From the NCBI GenBank assembly GCA_964244955.1, contig CAXTKQ010000001.1, positions 31,378 to 95,377 of the forward strand: a stretch of DNA of 64,000 nucleotides. Reading direction: 5' to 3'. Shown here piece after piece: positions 58,056 through 64,000 of the stretch (positions are counted from its first letter, which is position 1; each line of letters opens with the position of its first letter). This DNA comes from Mucilaginibacter_A sp964244955. Its GTDB lineage: Bacteria > Bacteroidota > Bacteroidia > Sphingobacteriales > Sphingobacteriaceae. The notes beneath the pieces are model-generated. The model was not told the origin of the DNA and made no database searches. It saw nothing but the letters and a program-made list of their open reading frames with translations. Both the position numbers and the translations under genes were made by a program.

Positions 58056-60569
58056 TTATTTAGCTGCCTTTATTTCGTCTATCGCTTTGGAGATGTAATC
58101 GGCCTGGGCATTTAACTGGCTTTTTAAATTTGCATCAGCGTTTTTGGCCTGGTTTTGTTTTTGGGTTTTCAGGTCGCCCAACATGCCCATTACGTATTGG
58201 TCAACGCCGTATTGTTTGTATTGAATAGCCAGTTTTTTAAACGCATCAACCCGCGGGTTTACTTTTTGCGTGTCGTTCACTTTCCCCAGCATGGCAACAT
58301 AACCTTGCATCACGTTGAATTTTGCCTGTACGCCACCCTGGTCAAATGCTTTGCTTACAAAAGGCAATTCGGCTTCCGATCCTTTTGTGGTGTAAAGCAG
58401 CACGATGGCTTGTGTAAGCGCGCCTTTGTTGTCTTTTTCAAAACCTTTTGCAATTTTTAAAGCTTCGTCTGGGTTTTGCGCGGCCAAAGCATTTAAAGCC
58501 GCACCTTGCACCGCGTACGACTGGCTGTTTAAAGCCGTCCTGAACAAGGGCATATCAGCAGAATTTTTGAGTTTGCCCAAAGCAATGATCGCTGCTGCTT
58601 TTACCGTGTTGTTTTTATCGTTTTGGGCGATGTTTGTCAATTCGGGCAAGGCCGCTTGTTTAACTTCATCACTGCTGAGGTTTACATTCCGGATAGCCAA
58701 AGTGCGCAGCCCGTAATAGTTATCTTTTAATGCCGCCAGTATTACTTTGCGCGCCCCGGCATCGCCTTGTTTGCCCGTTACGGCGTTCATCGCTTCCCAT
58801 CGGTCTAAATACAAAGGCGCGTTAAAGTACTGGAACACATATTCGTCCGTAGTTTTATTGTCGGTTTTTTGGGCGAGCAAAGTTTTATCGCCATCCACAT
58901 TTACCAAATTTGGTTTGGATGCAACTTTAAAACTTAGCGTATCTGCTTTATCACGCATCCAAACCTGATGGCGTTCTTTCTTTCCGCCAACATATAAATC
59001 AATGGCCATTGGCAAGGCAAAAGTCTGGCCTTCCTGCGTTTGCGTTAAATAAACAAACTGCGTTTTGTTGCCTTCGTCCCATTTATAATCAATCTTTAAA
59101 TCCGGGTTGCCCGCGCCATAATACCATTGGTTAAAAAACCAGTTTAAATCCTGGCCGCTCACTTTTTCCAATGCCAAACGCAATTGTTGCGCTTCGCCGT
59201 TGCCCAAAGCATTTTGGCGGAGGTATAAATTTAAGCCGGCAAAAAAAGCATCCTCGCCCAAATAAGTGCGCAGCATATTTAAAATGCAGCCGCCTTTTTG
59301 GTACGTAACCACATCAAACATGTCTTCTTTATCCGTATAATAAAAACGGACCAAGTTTTTTGTCCGCGCATCTTTAGAATTCAAATAAGCCAGCCTATTT
59401 TCGTTGATGTGCGCGCCGCCTTCATCTTTTCCGTAGCGGTGTTCGGCCCAAAGTGTTTCGCTGAAATCCGCAAAAGATTCGTTCACCGTCAAATTGCTCC
59501 AGCTTTCGCAGGTTACATAATCGCCAAACCATTGGTGGAAAAGTTCGTGCGCGATGGTGCTTTCGCCTTGGCTGTAATTGTCGTCCAGCATTTCGCGCGG
59601 CGTTTTCTGTACGTATTCGCCGTGCAAAGTTGCCGTAGTGTTTTCCATCGCGCCGCTCACATAATCGCGCACCACAATCTGGCTGTATTTGTTCCAGGGA
59701 AAATCAACGCCTAACTTCTGCGAATAAAAACCGATCAGTTCCGGCGTAAAACCAAAAATTTGCTTGGCAAAAGGGGCAAAGGCAGGTTCCAGATAATAGT
59801 TCACTTCCTTGTCTTTCCATTTGTCTTTGTAAATTTTGAAATCGCCAACGGCCATCATAAACAAATACGGCGCATTGGGCTTGTCCATCTTCCAGGTATC
59901 GGTCCGTAAACCATTTCCGGCAGGTTTCTGGGAGATGAGTTTTCCGTTAGAAAGCGTAACGTATTTAGCAGGGACCGTCATGCTGATTTCTTCCAGCGTT
60001 TTTTGGTCGGGCTTGTCAATCGTTGGAAACCAGGCGGAAGAACTTTCCGTTTCGCCCTGCGTCCAAATCTGGATCGGTTTGGTTTTGTCCGCGCCATCCG
60101 AATTGATAAAATATAAACCTTTCGCATCGCTGATGGCCGCGCTGCCTTTCACTTTCAGTTCGTCTGGTTTAGCCGTGTAACTTAAATACAGCGTGTAGTT
60201 TTCTGCTGAAGTATATTTTTTATCGAGTCTGATCTTCAATTGCAAACTATCGTATGTGTATTTCAAAGGAATATTCTTACCGTTTTTTACCACAGAAATA
60301 TTGCTAATGTCCATTCCTTTGGCATCTAAAGTCAAAGAATCGGTCGGGTAAAAATGCGGTTTCAGCGTAACCCATTCTTTGCCGTATAAATAGTGTTTGG
60401 CGTAATCAAAACGGACATCCAGTTTGGTGTTGACCAAATCGTTGATTTTTACCGGCGTGGCGCGGTAAATTTTTAAAGCCGGGTTATCATTGGTTGTTTG
60501 GGCAGATAAGGCTGAGGAAACCAAACAGGCTGCGCCGATTGCGGCAAAGCGTTTAAAAAGGTTGATCAT
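58056..60569 (-). CDS. M1 family zinc aminopeptidase with C-terminal HEAT-like repeats
   Basis: Zinc aminopeptidase removing N-terminal residues from peptides, exported to the periplasm or surface. The ATG at 60569 gives a proper signal peptide (MINLFKRFAAIGAACLVSSALSAQ) and 837 residues; an in-frame start at 60635 is rejected. Domains: N-terminal beta domain; catalytic domain with the substrate-anchor GAMEN, the zinc site HELFHQWFGDYVT and distal Glu in NESFADFSE, plus a Tyr-containing VVTYQKGGCIL segment; then a C-terminal alpha-helical repeat region (IALGKLKNSADMPLFRTAL and similar). A homologue of the aminopeptidase N family; specificity unknown. Confidence 0.93.
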   Translation of the reverse strand: MINLFKRFAAIGAACLVSSALSAQTTNDNPALKIYRATPVKINDLVNTKLDVRFDYAKHYLYGKEWVTLKPHFYPTDSLTLDAKGMDISNISVVKNGKNIPLKYTYDSLQLKIRLDKKYTSAENYTLYLSYTAKPDELKVKGSAAISDAKGLYFINSDGADKTKPIQIWTQGETESSSAWFPTIDKPDQKTLEEISMTVPAKYVTLSNGKLISQKPAGNGLRTDTWKMDKPNAPYLFMMAVGDFKIYKDKWKDKEVNYYLEPAFAPFAKQIFGFTPELIGFYSQKLGVDFPWNKYSQIVVRDYVSGAMENTTATLHGEYVQKTPREMLDDNYSQGESTIAHELFHQWFGDYVTCESWSNLTVNESFADFSETLWAEHRYGKDEGGAHINENRLAYLNSKDARTKNLVRFYYTDKEDMFDVVTYQKGGCILNMLRTYLGEDAFFAGLNLYLRQNALGNGEAQQLRLALEKVSGQDLNWFFNQWYYGAGNPDLKIDYKWDEGNKTQFVYLTQTQEGQTFALPMAIDLYVGGKKERHQVWMRDKADTLSFKVASKPNLVNVDGDKTLLAQKTDNKTTDEYVFQYFNAPLYLDRWEAMNAVTGKQGDAGARKVILAALKDNYYGLRTLAIRNVNLSSDEVKQAALPELTNIAQNDKNNTVKAAAIIALGKLKNSADMPLFRTALNSQSYAVQGAALNALAAQNPDEALKIAKGFEKDNKGALTQAIVLLYTTKGSEAELPFVSKAFDQGGVQAKFNVMQGYVAMLGKVNDTQKVNPRVDAFKKLAIQYKQYGVDQYVMGMLGDLKTQKQNQAKNADANLKSQLNAQADYISKAIDEIKAAK

Positions 60570-60640
60570 ATTTTCAATAAAAATTACACAGGTTAAGAAA
60601 TGTAAATTTACATTCATCCGGCTAATAACGCACAATTAGT

Positions 60641-60648
60641 TAAATTTG
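60641..60648 (+). promoter_or_regulatory. -7 box upstream of the small antitoxin-like gene
   Basis: TAAATTTG is an exact TAnnTTTG box 14 bases before the ATG at 60663, giving a leader of only a few bases. No clear -33 element. Confidence 0.4.
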
Positions 60649-60662
60649 GATAAAGCATAACC

Positions 60663-60905
60663 ATGGAAACTTCAGAAATCAAAAAAAAGCTGCACGATTA
60701 CATTGAATTTGTAACAGAAGAAAAACTGAAAGCGATTTATACAGTTTTGGAAACTGATATCGAAAGCGTTCACAACCATCAAAACAATCCTGGATTTGTT
60801 GCCGAAACGGAAAGCCGGACGAAAGAACCGGAAGCTGGAACGGTGAAGGAAAGCACCTGGCAGGAAGTAAAAGCAAAGGCAATGAAAAGGATTGTTGAGG
60901 GTTGA
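60663..60905 (+). CDS. Small hypothetical protein, antitoxin-like
   Basis: An 80-residue acidic/helical protein (METSEIKKKLHDYIEFVTEE, KLKAIYTVLETDIE) ending in STWQEVKAKAMKRI. The pattern of a helical start, a variable acidic middle and a TW.EVK.KA end resembles small antitoxins of RelE-type modules common in Bacteroidota. However, no toxin gene follows; the next 470 bases hold a palindromic mobile-element-like sequence. It could be an orphan antitoxin or an unrelated small protein. A -7 box lies just upstream, so it is likely expressed. Confidence 0.6.
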   Translation: METSEIKKKLHDYIEFVTEEKLKAIYTVLETDIESVHNHQNNPGFVAETESRTKEPEAGTVKESTWQEVKAKAMKRIVEG

Positions 60906-60932
60906 TAAAAATCCGGCAATAATTAATTTTAA

Positions 60933-61251
60933 CGTTCTTTTTCCTTGATGAAAAAGAACCAAAAAATCAAGACAAACCCGATCCCTCCGGGCGTTTTGTC
61001 AGGCCTTTCCGCGCCTGGGCGACGACCTACCGCTTCGGAATATCAGCGGTTATCTTGCGCTTTTGATGGATATTTTTTAGAATGCTTTTTTTACCGGTAT
61101 AAATTAAGTGGATTAGAAATCTGATTCTTGTTTTGTTGAATTTGTAGGGCCGCTTGCAAGGTAGCCGCCCAGGAGCGTGGGGCTGAACGCCGCCTGGAGG
61201 CGATCCGAAATGCTTGATTTTTTGGTTCTTTTTTATCAAGAAAAAAGAACG
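60933..61251. mobile_element. MITE-like element with 39-bp inverted ends
   Basis: Left end 60933-60971 (begins CGTTCTTTTTCCTTGATGAA) and right end 61213-61251 are near-perfect inverted repeats; each also folds on itself (GTTCTTTTT...AAAAAGAAC). The 240-base interior is unusually GC-rich at both sides (CCCGATCCCTCCGGGCG; GTAGCCGCCCAGGAGCG) and has no gene. A degenerate R1 unit with tail lies inside (61081-61111). Looks like a non-autonomous palindromic repeat; no transposase is in the window. Confidence 0.7.
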
Positions 61252-61263
61252 CATAAGAGAAAA

Positions 61264-61384
61264 CAAATTTATACCGATAAAAACAGCATGTAAATAAACT
61301 TCCTGCACAAAAATTCAGGAAATAAAAAATCCGGCAAAATCAAATTCGCCGGATTTTAATTTTATGCCGATAAAAACAGTATCA
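61264..61384 (-). repeat. Two R2 units around the bacilliredoxin terminator
   Basis: R2 units in minus orientation at 61264-61290 (tail AAATTTATACCGA, core TAAAAACAGCATG) and 61359-61384 (tail AATTTTATGCCGA, core TAAAAACAGTATC). The second core runs into the bacilliredoxin stop codon region at 61382. The terminator stem lies between them. Confidence 0.8.
61327..61358 (-). terminator. Terminator of the bacilliredoxin gene
   Basis: Stem AAAATCCGGC (61327-61336) / GCCGGATTTT (61349-61358), loop of 12 bases; on the minus strand it is followed by a T-run. It lies 24 bases past the stop. Confidence 0.75.
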
Positions 61385-61792
61385 GCAATATTGGTCGAAA
61401 GCACCAGCCAGGTTATCGGCAATCATTTGTGCCGGGCGGCCTTCAATCTGGCGGCGTTCAATAATGTGCACCAATTTTCCGTCTTTAAACAAAGCCATCG
61501 CTGGGGAAGACGGCGGATAAGGCAGCATATAATCGCGTGCTGTATCTACGGCATCTTTTTCCATTCCCGCAAAAACCGTAACAAAACGGTCTGGCACTTT
61601 GCCGTTTTGCGTAGCCATTTTTGCAGCCGGGCGCGCATTGGCGGCCGCACAACCGCAAACCGAGTTAACCATGACAAAAGTCGTTCCCGGCGATTCGATG
61701 GCATTTTTTACATCATCGGCCGTTTTTAATTCCTGAAAACCAACTCGGGTCAAATCTTCCCGCATCGGGGCAACTAAATATTCTGGGTACAT
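61382..61792 (-). CDS. BrxA/BrxB family bacilliredoxin
   Basis: Thiol-disulfide protein of the YphP/YqiW family that removes bacillithiol or similar low-molecular thiols from oxidised proteins. The ATG at 61792 (MYPEYLVAPMREDLTRVGF) has AAAGGAAAAG in Shine-Dalgarno position; a start nine codons upstream is rejected. The active site is the CGC motif in VNSVCGCAAANARPA, and the rest matches the thioredoxin-like fold (DRFVTVFAGMEKDAVDTAR; PSSPAMALFKDGKLVHIIER). The protein ends with a Cys. 136 residues, typical. Divergent from ahcY. Confidence 0.93.
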   Translation of the reverse strand: MYPEYLVAPMREDLTRVGFQELKTADDVKNAIESPGTTFVMVNSVCGCAAANARPAAKMATQNGKVPDRFVTVFAGMEKDAVDTARDYMLPYPPSSPAMALFKDGKLVHIIERRQIEGRPAQMIADNLAGAFDQYC

Positions 61793-61918
61793 TTTTTCTT
61801 TTCCTTTAATCTTCAACAAAGCTAATCAATCCAAATTGTTCGTGCCAAGTGAAGTAAAATATTAACAAAACACTGACAACGATTATCATCCAAATTTCAA
61901 ATAAAACTTTTTTATACT

Positions 61919-61944
61919 TATTTTTGCATGATAAAAGAAGCATT
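61919..61944 (+). promoter_or_regulatory. -7 box of ahcY fused to an R1 core
   Basis: TATTTTTG (61919-61926) fits TAnnTTTG. The R1 core TAAAAGAAGCAT (61932-61943) fills the space between it and the ATG at 61945, so transcription probably starts inside the repeat. Confidence 0.5.
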
Positions 61945-63258
61945 ATGGCATTAGTAGAAACCTACGTTCCGTTTAAAGTAAAAGACATTAATTTGGCCGA
62001 GTGGGGCCGCAAAGAAATTGGCCTTGCCGAAGCAGAAATGCCGGGTTTAATGGCTTTACGTGCAGAATACGGCGTATCGAAACCGCTGAAAGGCGCGCGG
62101 ATTGCAGGCTGTTTGCACATGACGATCCAAACTGCTGTTTTGATAGAAACGCTGATTGAACTGGGCGCCGAAGTTACCTGGTCGTCCTGCAATATTTTCT
62201 CCACACAAGACCATGCCGCTGCGGCCATTGCGGCTGCCGGGATACCGGTTTATGCCTGGAAAGGGATGAACGAAGAAGAATTTGAATGGTGCATTGAGCA
62301 AACTTTATATTTTGGCGAAGACCGCAAGCCGTTGAACATGATTTTAGATGATGGCGGCGATTTGACCAACCTAGTTTTTGATAAATATCCTGAACTGGTT
62401 GCAGGCATCAAAGGTTTATCCGAAGAAACCACCACCGGCGTGCACCGTTTGTACGAGCGCATGAAAAACGGCACCTTGCCGATTCCTGCCATCAATGTAA
62501 ACGATTCGGTTACGAAATCCAAGTTTGATAACAAATACGGTTGCCGCGAATCTTTGGTGGATGCCATCCGCCGCGCAACCGACGTGATGATGGCCGGAAA
62601 AGTAGCCGTAGTTTGCGGTTATGGCGATGTTGGAAAAGGTTCTGCGGATTCTTTGCGCAATGCCGGTGTGCGTGTAATTGTAACCGAAATTGACCCGATT
62701 TGTGCGTTGCAAGCTGCGATGGAAGGTTTTGAAGTAAAGAAACTTTCGACTGCCATTACCGAAGCCGACATTGTAGTTACCGCAACCGGAAATTGCAATA
62801 TTGTACGCGAAGAACATTTCCGTGCGTTAAAAGACAAAGCCATTGTTTGCAACATTGGCCACTTTGATAACGAAATTGACATGGCTTGGCTGAACGAAAA
62901 TTATGGCAATACCAAAATCGAAATCAAGCCGCAAGTTGATAAATATACCATCAATGGTAAAGATGTAATTGTATTGGCCGAAGGCCGTTTGGTAAACTTG
63001 GGTTGTGCAACCGGACATCCAAGTTTCGTGATGAGTGCTTCTTTTACCAACCAAACTTTGGCACAATTGGAACTTTGGATGAATACCGACAAGTACGAAA
63101 ACAAAGTTTATACTTTGCCAAAAACTTTAGATGAAAAAGTTGCAAGGTTGCATTTGTCCAAAATTGGTGTTGAGTTGGAAGAATTGGATAATTACCAGGC
63201 CGATTACATTGGTGTAAAAGTTGAAGGTCCGTTTAAACCGGATTATTATCGGTATTAA
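61945..63258 (+). CDS. ahcY: Adenosylhomocysteinase
   Basis: Hydrolyses S-adenosylhomocysteine to adenosine and homocysteine, clearing the product inhibitor of methyltransferases; cytoplasmic, NAD-bound. The ATG at 61945 (MALVETYVPFKVKDINLAEWG) gives 437 residues. Motifs: CLHMTIQTAVLIETL, SSCNIFSTQDHAAAAIA, DDGGDLTN, NVNDSVTKSKFDNKYGCRESL (in parts), NAD-binding VVCGYGDVGKGSADSLRNAG, CNIGHFDNEIDM, and the C-terminal KPDYYRY that contacts NAD of the partner subunit. An R1 core abuts the start codon, and a second match (63040-63050) encodes SASFT, a family-conserved stretch. Stand-alone gene. Confidence 0.97.
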   Translation: MALVETYVPFKVKDINLAEWGRKEIGLAEAEMPGLMALRAEYGVSKPLKGARIAGCLHMTIQTAVLIETLIELGAEVTWSSCNIFSTQDHAAAAIAAAGIPVYAWKGMNEEEFEWCIEQTLYFGEDRKPLNMILDDGGDLTNLVFDKYPELVAGIKGLSEETTTGVHRLYERMKNGTLPIPAINVNDSVTKSKFDNKYGCRESLVDAIRRATDVMMAGKVAVVCGYGDVGKGSADSLRNAGVRVIVTEIDPICALQAAMEGFEVKKLSTAITEADIVVTATGNCNIVREEHFRALKDKAIVCNIGHFDNEIDMAWLNENYGNTKIEIKPQVDKYTINGKDVIVLAEGRLVNLGCATGHPSFVMSASFTNQTLAQLELWMNTDKYENKVYTLPKTLDEKVARLHLSKIGVELEELDNYQADYIGVKVEGPFKPDYYRY

Positions 63259-63259
63259 T

Positions 63260-63297
63260 TTAGCTGTCAGCTTTTAGCAGTTAGCTATTAGCTTTTG
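63260..63297. repeat. Quasi-periodic AGCT(G/A)TCAGC word repeat
   Basis: An imperfect tandem of TTAGCTGTCAGC, TTTTAGCAGTTAGC and TATTAGCTTTT words directly after the ahcY stop. It is of the same kind as the series near 46085-46110. Confidence 0.5.
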
Positions 63298-63330
63298 GAT
63301 AACTGGCATTAAAACTTAAACAATAATTTT

Positions 63331-63374
63331 AAAAAAAGAAATGGCTTCTAAGTTTGGAAGCCATTTCTTTTTTT
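63331..63374. terminator. Intrinsic terminator after ahcY
   Basis: Stem 63331-63348 (AAAAAAAGAAATGGCTTC) with 63357-63374, perfect, loop of eight bases, followed by T's on the plus strand. Confidence 0.85.
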
Positions 63375-63397
63375 AATAAAAATCATAACTTTATAAC

Positions 63398-63574
63398 ATG
63401 CAAAGAATTTATCGTGTTTTGTTAACGCCGGAAGCGGAAGGCGGATTTTCTGTTTCTGTTCCGGCTTTGCCTGGTTGTTTTACACAGGGTGAAACTGTGG
63501 AAGAAGCTATGAAGATGGCAAAAGAAGCAATTAGCTTGTATGTGGAAAGTTTGGAATTGGACGAATGCTTCTAA
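63398..63574 (+). CDS. Short HicB-like (UPF0150) antitoxin, apparently orphan
   Basis: A 58-residue protein starting MQRIYRVLLTPEAEGGFSVS, then VPALPGCFTQGETVEEAMK and MAKEAISLYVESLELDECF. This is the HicB antitoxin core: a beta strand, the GGFSVSVPALPGCFTQGET turn and an amphipathic helix. It lacks the C-terminal DNA-binding extension of longer HicB proteins. No HicA (double-stranded-RNA-binding toxin of about 60-80 residues) is encoded on either side, since the flanks are terminators. A TAACTTTA box lies four bases before the ATG. The last codons (ECF stop, GAATGCTTCTAA) resemble a truncated R1 core. Confidence 0.8.
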   Translation: MQRIYRVLLTPEAEGGFSVSVPALPGCFTQGETVEEAMKMAKEAISLYVESLELDECF

Positions 63575-63623
63575 TTAATAATTTATACTGATTACATCAA
63601 AGAATAAAAAAAACATAATCTTG

Positions 63624-63651
63624 AAAAGCTGCTTTAATAAAGGCAGCTTTT
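63624..63651 (+). terminator. Intrinsic terminator after the HicB-like gene
   Basis: Stem AAAAGCTGC (63624-63632) / GCAGCTTTT (63643-63651) with an extended A/T pairing in the loop and a T-run after it. Confidence 0.75.
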
Positions 63652-63672
63652 TTTGTGCCCCAAATTATCTCC

Positions 63673-63700
63673 ATACTTCTTTTATGACCATAAAATTTAC
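63673..63700 (+). repeat. R1-type repeat supplying a start codon
   Basis: ATACTTCTTTTA (one base from the R1 core) at 63673-63684 followed by tail TGACCATAAAATTTACC. The ATG of the next gene (63684-63686) spans the junction of core and tail. Confidence 0.7.
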
Positions 63701-64000
63701 CTTTCTGATTTTTATTTTTTCCGCATTGGTTTTACAAGTTTATGCGCAGGATTTGCCTAAAACAGAAAAGCCAATCAAACAACGCTATAATCTTTTTCAT
63801 CCCACGCCAAAAGATTCCTTGCGTTCGTTTGATCCGGACCGGCCAAACATCACCGAATCGCCTTATACCGTTGATGCCGGGCACATCCAATACGAAGCAG
63901 ATTTTTTGCGTTATCAATACAAAACAACCGAAGAAAGCAAGCAGCATGCCATCTTGTATAATTATTTTAACATCAAAGTTGGGTTGAGCAATAGTTTGGC
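63684..64000 (+). CDS. Probable outer-membrane 'transporter' family protein, 3' end outside the window
   Basis: Start of a secreted protein: signal peptide MTIKFTFLIFIFSALVLQVYAQ, then a polar segment and ESPYTVDAGHIQYEADFLRYQ, NYFNIKVGLSNSL. This beginning matches beta-barrel proteins annotated as transporters or MetA-pathway phenol degradation proteins in Bacteroidota, where the phrase on experiencing 'TVDAGH.Q.E' marks the first barrel strands. Open to the window end (about 105 residues seen). Its ATG and first codons (MTIKF) lie within an R1-type repeat. Confidence 0.65.
   Translation, partial: MTIKFTFLIFIFSALVLQVYAQDLPKTEKPIKQRYNLFHPTPKDSLRSFDPDRPNITESPYTVDAGHIQYEADFLRYQYKTTEESKQHAILYNYFNIKVGLSNSL

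Noticed and set aside
61793..61944. A SAM or SAH riboswitch in front of ahcY
   Set aside because: The leader is predicted to be only about ten bases long and no pseudoknot-like or stem-junction sequence is visible.
61928..61954. An eight-codon upstream reading frame (ATG at 61928) overlapping the ahcY start, as a possible leader peptide
   Set aside because: The -7 box ends at 61926, so transcription should start after this ATG; the frame is simply the translated R1 core.
63040..63050. R1 core in ahcY as a repeat insertion
   Set aside because: The S.SFTNQ stretch is conserved in the enzyme family and the tail is missing; it may be coincidental.

Overview
The window looks like chromosome from a member of the Bacteroidota, most likely Sphingobacteriaceae (Mucilaginibacter/Pedobacter type). 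Evidence: two SusC/SusD pairs, TAnnTTTG-type -7 promoter boxes with few Shine-Dalgarno sites, TTG starts, CtlX/arginine deiminase, NrtR-type regulators, poxvirus-type topoisomerase IB, BadF-type sugar kinases and bacilliredoxin. No rRNA, tRNA, CRISPR array, transposase, integrase or phage gene was recognised.

Layout. 1-7 kb: end of an SDR oxidoreductase, then an arginine group (arginine decarboxylase, CtlX, a frameshifted arginine deiminase, argS). 7-13 kb: first SusC/SusD pair and a secreted protein, visibly AT-rich. 13-27 kb: a metal-efflux locus on the minus strand with two complete CzcCBA-type RND cassettes around one OmpR/EnvZ-type two-component system, plus the decayed 3' end of a third RND gene. 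27.6-31 kb: glgB and a GH18 protein. 31-33.5 kb: membrane protein/NarX-like kinase/NarL-like regulator operon. 33.8-38.5 kb: glycolytic cluster, with a tight pfkA - BadF-type kinase - gapA operon on the minus strand, a divergent NrtR-like regulator with a perfect palindrome between it and pfkA, and a second BadF-type kinase. 38.6-47.2 kb: mixed metabolic genes (threonine aldolase, two aldo/keto reductases, a DUF1338 protein), an AT-rich type II restriction-modification pair and topoisomerase IB. 47.7-52.2 kb: second SusC/SusD pair. 52-64 kb: MarC, Gfo/Idh/MocA oxidoreductase, CdaA, hybrid kinase, M1 aminopeptidase, bacilliredoxin, ahcY, an orphan HicB and the start of a probable outer-membrane protein.

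The most unusual signal is not a gene. A short dispersed repeat family runs through the window on both strands. Core R1 is ATGCTTCTTTTA; by eye I count about 34 exact copies of its 11-base part TGCTTCTTTTA. A sister core R2, AT(A/G)CTGTTTTTA, has about 20 copies. Both are usually followed by an AT-rich tail like TGCCTATAAAATTGGTG, and the fullest units also carry a head like CCTGTTTAAATTTTGT. Copies sit between genes, at stop and start codons, as inverted pairs forming terminator-like hairpins, and in frame inside housekeeping genes including a perfect palindrome in argS. Density, inverted pairing and core-plus-AT-tract layout resemble DNA uptake signal sequences (Neisseria DUS, Pasteurellaceae USS) or REP/BIME elements. 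Which of these it is, if either, cannot be decided from this window.
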